From NCBI GenBank assembly GCA_035632055.1, contig DASQHO010000033.1:1-13566 (forward strand): a stretch of DNA of 13,566 bases, in the 5' to 3' direction. Both the position numbers and the translations under genes were made by a program. The notes below the pieces were generated by a model that did no database searches, had not been told where the DNA came from, and saw nothing but the letters and a program-made list of their open reading frames with translations. Positions 7,200 to 13,566 of the stretch are shown in pieces; positions within the stretch are counted from its first letter, which is position 1; the number at the start of each line of letters is the position of its first letter. Source of the DNA: REEB95 sp035632055. GTDB taxonomy: Bacteria; Pseudomonadota; Alphaproteobacteria; ATCC43930; CGMCC-115725.

Positions 7200-8771
7200 A
7201 TGCTGTATTTCCAGACGTGGAAGGTCGCCCTCATCCTGGCGGTTTGTGCGCTGGGGGTTATCTTCACGTTGCCCAATGCCTTCTCGCCGCAGACGGTCGA
7301 GAGCTGGCCGAGCTTCTTGCCGAAGCACCAGGTTAGTCTCGGCCTCGATCTGCGTGGCGGCTCTTATCTACTGCTCGAGGTCGACACCGCGTCGGTTGAA
7401 CGCGACCGGCTCAACAGTCTGGTCGACGAGCTACGCACGGCGATGATCGCCAACCATCTGGGCTACACCAATCTCGGCGCCGCCGGCGATCACGTCGCGG
7501 TCAAGCTGACCGATGCGTCGAAATACCAGGAAGTGCACGACGCCGTCGTCAAGTTCGATCCCGATCTCCAGTTCGCCAGCGAGTCCGACGGCACGATCAC
7601 GCTGAAGCCGACCCAGGAAGCCGTCCTGGCGCGGCAACGCTCGGCCGTCGAACAGTCGATCGAAATCGTCCGCCGCCGCATCGACGAGACCGGCACGCGC
7701 GAGGCGACCATCCAGCGCGAAGGCGACAAACGTATCCTGGTCGAATTGCCGGGCATCAGCAATCCCGAGCACGTCAAGGCGCTGCTCGGCAAGACTGCGC
7801 GGCTGACCTTCCAGATGGTCGATCCCAATGCCTCGTCCGACGAAGCGCGTGCCGGCCGCGTGCCGCCGGGCGACGAATTCCTGCCGGCGGCGGAGACTCG
7901 TCCGGGCCTACCGAGCGGTTATGTCGTGCGCCGTCGTATCCTGGTGTCGGGCGACATGCTCACCGATGCGCAGCCGACGTTCCAGGAAAACGAGCCGGTG
8001 GTGTCGTTCAAGTTCGATTCCGTCGGCGCGCGGCGCTTCGCCGAAGCCACCAAGGAGAATGTCGGCAAGCTCTTCGCCATTGTCCTCGACAACAAGATCA
8101 TCAGCGCGCCGGTGATCCGCGAACCGATCCTGGGCGGGCAGGGCGTAATCAGCGGCAGCTTCACCGTGCAAACGGCCAACGATCTGGCGCTGCTGCTGCG
8201 CGCCGGCGCGCTGCCGGCGCCGCTCACCGTGATCGAAGAACGCAGCGTCGGACCCGACCTCGGTGCGGATTCGATCCGCGAAGGCACGACATCGTGCGTC
8301 GTTGGCGTCATCCTGGTGGTGTTGTTCATGGTCGTGTTCTACGGCCTGTTCGGAATCTTCGCCGACATCGCGCTGTTCTTCAATTTATGCATCATGTTGG
8401 CGGCGCTGACGCTCTTGGGCGCGACGCTGACGTTGCCCGGCATCGCAGGCATCGCCCTCACACTGGGTATGGCTGTCGACGCCAACGTGTTGATCTACGA
8501 ACGTATCCGCGAAGAGGTACGCGGTGGCCGCTCGCTGATCTCGTCGCTGCAAGCCGGCTTCGAACGCGCCTTCGGCACCATCTTGGACAGCCACGTCACG
8601 ACTTTGGTCGCGGGCGCGCTGATGTTCTGGCTCGGCTCCGGTCCGGTGAAAGGCTTCGCCGTGACATTGAGCATCGGCGTGCTGACCTCGCTTTTTTCGG
8701 CCATCCTGGTGACGCGCCTGCAGATCGTCACCTGGCTGCGCCGCTTCAAGCCCAAAGTAATTCCGATTTAG
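7200..8771 (+). CDS. secD: Protein translocase subunit SecD
   Basis: SecD, with SecF, forms an RND-family inner-membrane complex that uses the proton gradient to pull exported chains through SecYEG on the periplasmic side. The 523-residue product has a first membrane helix at about 7-24, then LGLDLRGG (47-54), the D1 motif. A large periplasmic domain P1 follows, including RRRIDETGTREATIQ. The head region reads GQGVISGSFT, and the helix bundle is introduced by RSVGPDLGADSI. The proton-relay Asp is D427 in GMAVDANVLIYERIREE. Five C-terminal membrane helices fill about 360-510. Length is in the usual range for alphaproteobacterial SecD. The upstream ribosome site is weak, so coupling to yajC (3-base gap) is likely. 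Confidence 0.97.
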   Translation: MLYFQTWKVALILAVCALGVIFTLPNAFSPQTVESWPSFLPKHQVSLGLDLRGGSYLLLEVDTASVERDRLNSLVDELRTAMIANHLGYTNLGAAGDHVAVKLTDASKYQEVHDAVVKFDPDLQFASESDGTITLKPTQEAVLARQRSAVEQSIEIVRRRIDETGTREATIQREGDKRILVELPGISNPEHVKALLGKTARLTFQMVDPNASSDEARAGRVPPGDEFLPAAETRPGLPSGYVVRRRILVSGDMLTDAQPTFQENEPVVSFKFDSVGARRFAEATKENVGKLFAIVLDNKIISAPVIREPILGGQGVISGSFTVQTANDLALLLRAGALPAPLTVIEERSVGPDLGADSIREGTTSCVVGVILVVLFMVVFYGLFGIFADIALFFNLCIMLAALTLLGATLTLPGIAGIALTLGMAVDANVLIYERIREEVRGGRSLISSLQAGFERAFGTILDSHVTTLVAGALMFWLGSGPVKGFAVTLSIGVLTSLFSAILVTRLQIVTWLRRFKPKVIPI

Positions 8772-8781
8772 GTCCACGCCG

Positions 8782-9756
8782 ATGTTCCGTCCGCTCATCG
8801 TCATCCGCCGCATCCCCAACATCGACTTCATGGGGCTGCGCATGTTCGGATTCGCGATCTCCGCGGTGATGACGATCGGTTCGATCGTTCTATTCGGCGT
8901 CAACGGCCTCAATTACGGCATCGATTTCTCCGGCGGCATCGTCATCGAGGCGCGCACGCCGCAGCCGGCCGACCTGTCGGCGATGCGCACCAAGCTCGAC
9001 AGCCTCGGCATCGGCCAGGTCGCGCTGCAGGGCTTCGGCGGTCCTGACGACGTGATGATCCGCGTCCAGCGTCAACCGGGTGGCGACCAGGCGCAGGAAC
9101 AAGCGGTCACCAAGGTCAAGCAGGCGCTCGGCCCCGGCATCGATTATCGCAGCACCAACGTCGTCGGGCCGACTATCGGTGGCGAGCTGATCCGCGCCGG
9201 CACCATCGCCACCATCCTGGCGCTGGTCGCCATCGCGATTTACGTCTGGTTCCGCTTCGAATGGCAATTTGGTATCGGTGCCATGCTGTCGACGCTGCAT
9301 GACACGATCACGACCGTCGGATTGTTCGCGCTGTTTCAGATCGAATTCAATCTGACGACCTTGGCGGCGATCCTGACCATCGCCGGCTATTCGATCAACG
9401 ACACGGTGGTGATTTACGACCGCGTGCGCGAAACCATGCGCCGCTACAAGACGATGGATTTCTCGACGCTCATCAACAAGAGCCTCAACGAGACGCTGTC
9501 GCGCACCATCTTGACGGTCAGCACCACGGCGCTGGCGGTTCTGTCGCTGTTCCTGTTCGGCGGCCAGGTGCTGCACGGCTTTTCGATCGCGATGCTGTGG
9601 GGCATCGTGGTCGGTACCTATTCATCACTCTTTATCGCTGCGCCGATGCTCTATTACATTCGGCCCAAGGGCGTGCACGGCCGCGGCGGCGAGCCCGCGG
9701 CATCGCCGGCGGCCGCGCCCAACGCGCCGCCCGGAGCCAAGACCGGCGCGCCGTGA
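8782..9756 (+). CDS. secF: Protein translocase subunit SecF
   Basis: SecF is the partner of SecD in the proton-driven late step of Sec export. The 324-residue product has a first helix at about 22-40 and then NYGIDFSGGIVIE, the family's second conserved motif. A small periplasmic domain follows, then VVGPTIGGELI at the start of the helix bundle. GYSINDTVVIYDRVRE contains the conserved Asp (D207) of the proton pathway. LNETLSRTILTVSTTALAVL is the conserved fifth-helix region. The last 30 residues are Pro/Ala/Gly-rich and probably disordered. It starts 10 bases after secD, and its TGA lies within the GTGA start overlap of the next gene, so that gene belongs to the same operon. Confidence 0.97.
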   Translation: MFRPLIVIRRIPNIDFMGLRMFGFAISAVMTIGSIVLFGVNGLNYGIDFSGGIVIEARTPQPADLSAMRTKLDSLGIGQVALQGFGGPDDVMIRVQRQPGGDQAQEQAVTKVKQALGPGIDYRSTNVVGPTIGGELIRAGTIATILALVAIAIYVWFRFEWQFGIGAMLSTLHDTITTVGLFALFQIEFNLTTLAAILTIAGYSINDTVVIYDRVRETMRRYKTMDFSTLINKSLNETLSRTILTVSTTALAVLSLFLFGGQVLHGFSIAMLWGIVVGTYSSLFIAAPMLYYIRPKGVHGRGGEPAASPAAAPNAPPGAKTGAP

Positions 9757-10127
9757 CCGATGTCACGCCCCTAATCCCTGCCGGGCGCCAGGTTGTCGAC
9801 AGCTACGGGCGCAACGGTTTCCATGTCAGCGGCGTCGCCTACGAAGGCGCCATCCTCGTTACCGCCGAAGCCACCATGGCATGGCCAGTCCGGTCGCTCG
9901 CCGAAGTAACGCTCGACAGTTTCAACGTTTTGTTCGGCCGCGGCATCGAGATCCTGCTGCTCGGTTGCGGCGCGCGCATGGCGCCGGTGCCGGTCGCGCT
10001 GCGCGCGGCGCTCAAGGCGAAGGGTATGGTCGTCGACGTCATGGACACCGGCGCCGCGTGCCGCACCTACAACGTGCTGCTTGCCGAAGAGCGCCGCGTC
10101 GCCGCGGCGCTGCTGCCGTCCGGATAA
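9753..10127 (+). CDS. Mth938-domain (NDUFAF3-like) protein
   Basis: This is a small soluble protein of the Mth938/DUF498 fold. The human relative NDUFAF3 is an assembly factor of respiratory complex I; the bacterial role is inferred, not shown. I place the start at the GTG at 9753, in a GTGA overlap with secF, which gives 124 residues (starting TDVTPLIPAG). Starting further upstream would run through secF sequence in another frame. Family marks are the N-terminal VVDSYGRNGFHVSG, the central strand EILLLGCGARM (67-76) and the C-terminal MDTGAACRTYNVLLAEERR (97-115), ending VAAALLPSG. Length is normal. It lies between secF and a squalene/phytoene-synthase-like gene in the same reading frame, separated from it by a single TAA and 37 open codons. 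No catalytic residues are assigned. Confidence 0.88.
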   Translation: MTDVTPLIPAGRQVVDSYGRNGFHVSGVAYEGAILVTAEATMAWPVRSLAEVTLDSFNVLFGRGIEILLLGCGARMAPVPVALRAALKAKGMVVDVMDTGAACRTYNVLLAEERRVAAALLPSG

Positions 10128-10226
10128 ATCCGCTGCCTCAAGGTTGTGAAGTATGCATTCGGCTCGTTCACAGCGCGTTGGATTGGCGGTACCGTTGATG
10201 GTCCGCCCTGCATTCTGAAAGGCCGC

Positions 10227-10230
10227 GAGG
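10227..10230 (+). promoter_or_regulatory. Ribosome binding site of the synthase-like gene (decides the start)
   Basis: GAGG lies 8 bases before the ATG at 10239. It supports that start over the in-frame GTG at 10146, which has no clear ribosome site and would add 31 residues not typical of the family. Confidence 0.6.
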
Positions 10231-10238
10231 CCAACGAA

Positions 10239-11096
10239 ATGGCATCGGCTGCCGAGACCAAGAGTTACGCGCCGTCGTCGCTTGCAGCGTTGGTGCGGCA
10301 GCACGACCGCGATCGCTTCGCGACGGCACTGTTTGCACCGGTGTATCTGCGCGAGGATTTGTTCGCGCTCTATGCCTTCAATTACGAACTTGCGAAGGTG
10401 CGCGAGAGCGTGCGCGAACCGATGATGGGCCGCATTCGCCTGCAATGGTGGCGCGACACGCTCGCCGAGATCGCCGCCGGCCAACCACCGCGCCGGCACG
10501 AGGTCGCTGAACCACTGGCGCGCGTTATCCGCACGCACAACCTGTCGCAATCCATGCTGGCCCGGATGATCGACGCACGCGAACAGGATCTGCGGTCCGA
10601 TCCGCCGACGACCTTCACTCAGCTTGAGGATTACGTCGATGCAACCGGCGGCGGACTCAATTGCCTGGCGCTGCAGGCGCTGGCGGTAAAGGACAATAGA
10701 GACGCTGCCGCGACAGCGGCGCGCCATATCGGCGTCGCGTACGCGCTCGCAGGCGTGTTGCGCGCTACCGCATTTAGTGCCCGCTTCGGCCGTTCGCTGA
10801 TCCCGACCGAACTCGATCCCGACCGGCATGCTTGGGGCACCAAAACGACGCCGGCGCTGGGTGATGCCGCCGCGACCATTGCCGAGGCCGCGCATGCCCG
10901 TCTCGACAAGGCGCGCGCGCTGAGCGATGAGATTCCCGAGGCGGCGCTGCCGGTATTGTTGCCCGCCGTAGTGGCGGAGCACTGGCTGACGCAGATCGAA
11001 AATGCCCGCTATGACTTGTTCTCGCCGCGCATCACGCGGCCCGACCCTTGGCGCAGTCTTCGTCTGTTCCTGGCCGCCCGGCGCGGCCGCATCTGA
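10239..11096 (+). CDS. Squalene/phytoene synthase-like protein, catalytically degenerate (NDUFAF6-like)
   Basis: The 285-residue product has the all-helical squalene/phytoene synthase fold. Marks are LFALYAFNYELAKVRE (41-56), IRLQWWRDTL (66-75), the helix IDAREQDL with LEDYVDATGG (129-138), and GRSLIPTEL near 184. Both Asp-rich motifs that bind the diphosphate-magnesium cluster in true synthases are missing. The first region reads NYELAKV, and the second reads LAGVLRATAFSARFGR where NxxRDxxED is expected. It is therefore unlikely to make squalene or phytoene. The human homologue NDUFAF6, similarly degenerate, is a complex I assembly factor, and from memory its HIGKAQ...LRATPY segment resembles HIGVAYALAGVLRATAF here. 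The position after secDF and the NDUFAF3-like gene supports a complex I role, which remains an inference. Automated annotation would call it a phytoene/squalene synthase. Confidence 0.85.
   Translation: MASAAETKSYAPSSLAALVRQHDRDRFATALFAPVYLREDLFALYAFNYELAKVRESVREPMMGRIRLQWWRDTLAEIAAGQPPRRHEVAEPLARVIRTHNLSQSMLARMIDAREQDLRSDPPTTFTQLEDYVDATGGGLNCLALQALAVKDNRDAAATAARHIGVAYALAGVLRATAFSARFGRSLIPTELDPDRHAWGTKTTPALGDAAATIAEAAHARLDKARALSDEIPEAALPVLLPAVVAEHWLTQIENARYDLFSPRITRPDPWRSLRLFLAARRGRI
11072..11088 (+). terminator. GC hairpin at the end of the synthase-like gene; weak terminator candidate
   Basis: GGCCGC, five bases and GCGGCC form a 6-bp all-GC stem within the last codons of the gene, followed by the poorly T-rich ATTTGCTT. 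It could end the yajC-secDF operon before the converging mscL, 6 bases away stop to stop. In a GC-rich coding sequence it may equally be chance. Confidence 0.25.
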
Positions 11097-11102
11097 TTTG
11101 CT

Positions 11103-11546
11103 TCAGCTCAGCGTCGCCGTGCAGTGCGGACAGCGCGTCGCTTTGAGCGCGATCGTCGAAATGCAATAGGGGCATTCCTTGGTCGTCGGCGACGGTGGCG
11201 CTTGGCCCGGCGATAATTTGGACGTCAGTTTGTTGATCTGCTTGACCAGCAGGAACACCGCGAAGGCGACGATGGCGAAATTGACCACGGTGTTGATGAA
11301 GGCGCCGTAGTTGAGCGTCGCGGCGCCAGCGGCCTTAGCGGCGGCAATGGAATCGTAATGCGTGCCACTCAGGCTGATGAACAGGCTGGAGAAATCCACC
11401 TTGCCGAGCAGCAAGCCGATCGGCGGCATGATCACGTCGTCGACCAACGAGGTCACGATCTTGCCGAAGGCGGCGCCCAAGATGAGGCCGATGGCGAGAT
11501 CGACCACGTTGCCGCGCATCGCGAAGTCACGGAATTCCTTGAGCAT
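11103..11546 (-). CDS. mscL: Large-conductance mechanosensitive channel MscL with zinc-ribbon-like tail
   Basis: MscL is the homopentameric inner-membrane channel that opens under high membrane tension and releases solutes during hypo-osmotic shock. The 147-residue product starts MLKEFRDFAMRGNVVDLAIG, the family hallmark. The pore helix TM1 is at about 15-40 and includes GLILGAAFGKIV. A periplasmic loop (about 45-78) and TM2 (about 80-102, FINTVVNFAIVAFAVFLLVK) follow. The C-terminal part departs from the E. coli protein. After a Pro-rich linker come C125-x2-C128-x10-C139-x2-C142, a zinc-ribbon-like arrangement; similar tails are, as I recall, found in MscL of other bacteria. The ATG at 11546 is set by a strong GGAGG site. 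It lies 81 bases downstream of uvrA on the same strand and could be transcribed with it. Confidence 0.95.
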   Translation of the reverse strand: MLKEFRDFAMRGNVVDLAIGLILGAAFGKIVTSLVDDVIMPPIGLLLGKVDFSSLFISLSGTHYDSIAAAKAAGAATLNYGAFINTVVNFAIVAFAVFLLVKQINKLTSKLSPGQAPPSPTTKECPYCISTIALKATRCPHCTATLS

Positions 11547-11552
11547 CGGGTC

Positions 11553-11557
11553 CCTCC
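11553..11557 (-). promoter_or_regulatory. Ribosome binding site of mscL (decides the start)
   Basis: GGAGG on the minus strand, inside GAGGAGGGA, sits 6 bases before the ATG at 11546. It rules against the upstream in-frame TTG at 11603, which would add 19 atypical residues. Confidence 0.85.
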
Positions 11558-11627
11558 TCAGCTTCCCGGCAACAGCTTGGGCGAAACCGCGCGGCGGCGT
11601 CAATCTGTGGACGACGATATGCGGGGA

Positions 11628-13566
11628 TTAGGCCCGCTTGCGCTTCTTCTCGGAATAGCGCGCGAGGTAGGCTTTGAGATAATCGCCGGTATAGCTGCCC
11701 TTGGCGGCGGCGATCTGTTCCGGCGTGCCAACGGCGACGATGCGGCCGCCACCCGAGCCTCCTTCGGGCCCGAGATCGACAATCCAATCGGCAGTCTTGA
11801 TGACTTCGAGATTGTGCTCGATCACCAGGATGGTGTTGCCCTGGTCGACGAGCGCGTGCAGGACTTCGAGCAGCTTGCTGACGTCGTCGAAATGCAGGCC
11901 GGTGGTCGGTTCGTCAAGGATGTAGAGCGTGCGGCCGGTCGCACGCCGGGACAGCTCTTTGGCGAGCTTGACGCGCTGCGCTTCGCCGCCGGACAGCGTC
12001 GTCGCCGGCTGGCCGATATGGATGTAGCCGAGGCCGACACGTTCGAGCGTCGCCAGCTTCTCTCGGATCGACGGCACCGCCGAGAAGAACGCGGCGCCTT
12101 CCTCGACCGTCATGTCGAGCACGTCGGCGATGCTCTTGCCCTTGAACTCGACCTCAAGCGTCTCGCGGTTATAGCGCTTGCCCTTGCACACGTCGCATTG
12201 GACGTAGACATCGGGCAGGAAGTGCATCTCGATCTTGATGACGCCGTCGCCTTCGCAAGCCTCGCAGCGGCCGCCTTTGACGTTGAACGAGAACCGTCCC
12301 GGTCCGTAGCCGCGCGCTTTGGATTCCGGCAGGCCAGCGAACCAGTCACGGATCGGCGTGAAGGCGCCGGTATAAGTCGCTGGATTGGAGCGCGGCGTGC
12401 GGCCGATTGGGCTCTGGTCGATGTCGATGACCTTGTCGAGATGCTCGGCGCCGTCGATACGGTCGTGCGCGCCAGCCTGCTCGCGCGCGCCCATCAGCTT
12501 GCGTGCCAGCGCCTTGTAGAGCGTGTCAATCACCAGCGTCGACTTGCCGCCGCCGGAGACGCCGGTGATGCAGGTGAGGGCGCCAAGGGGGAACGCCACC
12601 TTGATGTTCTGCAGATTGTTGGCGTGCGCACCGACGACGGTGAGCATCTTGCCGGTGCCATGCCGGCGCTGCGGCGGCAGTTCGATGCGCTTGCGGCCGG
12701 TGAGATAGGCGGCGGTGACGCTGTCCGGGCTTTTCATCACCTCGTCGGGCGTACCGATCGCGACGACCTTGCCACCGTGGATGCCGGCGGCCGGCCCCAT
12801 GTCGATGAGATAGTCGGCGGCGCGAATCGCCTCTTCGTCGTGCTCGACCACCAGCACCGTATTGCCGAGATCGCGCAGCCGCTTGAGCGTTTCAAGCAGC
12901 CGGTCGTTGTCGCGCTGATGCAGTCCGATTGACGGCTCGTCCAGCACGTAAAGCACACCGGTGAGGCCCGAGCCGATCTGCGACGCAAGACGGATGCGCT
13001 GGCTTTCGCCGCCGGACAGGGTACCCGAGGCGCGCGCCAGCGTCAGGTATTCGAGGCCGACGTTGCGCAGGAAGCCGAGCCGCTCGTTGATCTCCTTGAG
13101 GATGCGCGCGGCAATGTCGCGCTGCTTCGGCGTCAGATCCTGGCTCAGCGTCTCGAACCATTGGCCTGCCTCGAGGATCGACATGTCGGCGACCTGACTG
13201 ATGTCGAGCTTACGGATCTTGACCGCCAGCGCCTCGGGCTTGAGCCGCTTGCCCTTGCAGGCCTCGCATGGTGCCGTGTTCTGGTAGCGCGACAGCTCCT
13301 CGCGCCGCCAAATGCTCTCGGTCTCGCGCCAGCGGCGCTCGATGTTGGGTATGACGCCTTCGAACGGTCGCGTCGTCGAATAGCTCTTGCGGCCGTCGTC
13401 GTATTTCATCGTTACCGGCTTGTCACCGGTGCCGTAGAGGATCGCCTGACGAACCTTGTCGTCGAGGTCCTTCCACGGCGTGTTGACGCTGATCTTCAGA
13501 TGTCGCGCCAGACTGTCGAGCGTCTGGGCGTAATACTGCGTCGATTGCGTGTTCCACGGTGCGATC
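11628..13566 (-). CDS. uvrA: Excinuclease ABC subunit UvrA (5' partial)
   Basis: UvrA is the dimeric ABC-type ATPase that scans DNA with UvrB, recognises bulky lesions and starts nucleotide excision repair. About 645 C-terminal residues are visible. The frame stays open to the right edge (reading APWNTQSTQYYAQTL just before it), so the Met at 13409 is internal and roughly 300 N-terminal residues with the first Walker A lie outside. Visible in order are CEACKGKRLKPE (13257-13268 codes its first cysteines) and the first ABC signature LSGGESQR (12996-13019) with LDEPSIGLH. The second Walker A GVSGGGKS (12540-12563) follows. Next is the damage-binding zinc module CEAC...CDVCKGKR (cysteine pairs at 12255-12266 and 12186-12197). 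The second signature LSGGEAQR (11973-11996) precedes LDEPTTGLH, and a basic tail ends KKRKRA. Any LexA box would be outside. The protein looks intact. Confidence 0.97.
   Translation of the reverse strand, partial: IAPWNTQSTQYYAQTLDSLARHLKISVNTPWKDLDDKVRQAILYGTGDKPVTMKYDDGRKSYSTTRPFEGVIPNIERRWRETESIWRREELSRYQNTAPCEACKGKRLKPEALAVKIRKLDISQVADMSILEAGQWFETLSQDLTPKQRDIAARILKEINERLGFLRNVGLEYLTLARASGTLSGGESQRIRLASQIGSGLTGVLYVLDEPSIGLHQRDNDRLLETLKRLRDLGNTVLVVEHDEEAIRAADYLIDMGPAAGIHGGKVVAIGTPDEVMKSPDSVTAAYLTGRKRIELPPQRRHGTGKMLTVVGAHANNLQNIKVAFPLGALTCITGVSGGGKSTLVIDTLYKALARKLMGAREQAGAHDRIDGAEHLDKVIDIDQSPIGRTPRSNPATYTGAFTPIRDWFAGLPESKARGYGPGRFSFNVKGGRCEACEGDGVIKIEMHFLPDVYVQCDVCKGKRYNRETLEVEFKGKSIADVLDMTVEEGAAFFSAVPSIREKLATLERVGLGYIHIGQPATTLSGGEAQRVKLAKELSRRATGRTLYILDEPTTGLHFDDVSKLLEVLHALVDQGNTILVIEHNLEVIKTADWIVDLGPEGGSGGGRIVAVGTPEQIAAAKGSYTGDYLKAYLARYSEKKRKRA

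Noticed and set aside
9597..9752. Upstream extension of the Mth938-like gene into secF
   Set aside because: The added sequence is an out-of-frame reading of conserved SecF and of its Pro/Ala-rich tail; the GTG at 9753 gives normal length and a standard GTGA overlap.
10128..10238. Promoter between the Mth938-like and synthase-like genes
   Set aside because: TTG-containing hexamers occur here, but none has a convincing -10 box at 16-18 bases; co-transcription is simpler.
9771..10982. Long minus-strand open frame (403 codons) opposite the Mth938-like and synthase-like genes
   Set aside because: The composition is typical of a shadow frame and both plus-strand genes match known families along their whole length.
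11598..11603. TTGACG on the minus strand as a -35 box for mscL
   Set aside because: It is a good -35 match, but the bases 16-18 downstream (around CCAAGC) do not resemble a -10 box, so it was not listed as a promoter.
11358..12932. Long plus-strand open frame (524 codons) opposite mscL and uvrA
   Set aside because: It is the complement of conserved UvrA and MscL codons, with an Asp/Glu/Arg-rich translation showing no family motif.

Overview
The window is GC-rich, gene-dense bacterial chromosome. The gene families and their order point to an alphaproteobacterium: scpB, Tat genes, serS, surE, pcm and an NlpD-like lipoprotein, then a DUF815 ATPase, yajC, secD, secF, an Mth938-domain gene and a squalene/phytoene-synthase-like gene. 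The SurE N-terminus (a short leader before ARILVSNDDG) is the kind I associate from memory with Rhodospirillales-like lineages, but I cannot fix the order or genus. I see no mobile elements, CRISPR arrays, tRNA or rRNA genes, and no stretch over 300 bases without a gene.

Region 1 (1-5769, + strand) is one tightly packed run of seven genes: scpB (5' end outside the window), tatB, tatC, serS, surE, pcm and an NlpD-like LysM/LytM lipoprotein. Neighbours overlap by 1-11 bases or are separated by 1-9 bases, so they look co-transcribed and partly translationally coupled. The run mixes chromosome segregation (ScpB), export of folded proteins (TatB, TatC), tRNA charging (SerS), nucleotide and protein maintenance (SurE, Pcm) and control of cell-wall splitting (NlpD-like). 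A tatA gene, often found beside scpB in relatives, is absent here.

Region 2 (5766-6632, - strand) is a lone AAA+ ATPase of the DUF815 type. It converges on the NlpD-like gene and shares a CTAG stop-codon palindrome with it. A 144-base divergent spacer (6633-6776) separates it from the next operon.

Region 3 (6777-11096, + strand) holds yajC, secD and secF (ancillary Sec translocon subunits), then an Mth938-domain protein overlapping secF by 4 bases, then a squalene/phytoene-synthase-like protein that has lost both Asp-rich catalytic motifs. These last two resemble the human mitochondrial complex I assembly factors NDUFAF3 and NDUFAF6. The arrangement suggests a membrane-protein-insertion plus complex-I-assembly module, and I regard it as the most interesting feature of the window.

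Region 4 (11103-13566, - strand) carries mscL, a mechanosensitive channel with a four-cysteine zinc-ribbon-like tail, and upstream of it uvrA (N-terminal third outside the window), the damage-recognition ATPase of nucleotide excision repair.

Overall this is core, mostly housekeeping chromosome. I found no convincing wholly new system. The points worth a second look are the NDUFAF3/NDUFAF6-like pair, the degenerate LytM domain, the missing tatA, the shared-stop palindrome and the MscL tail.
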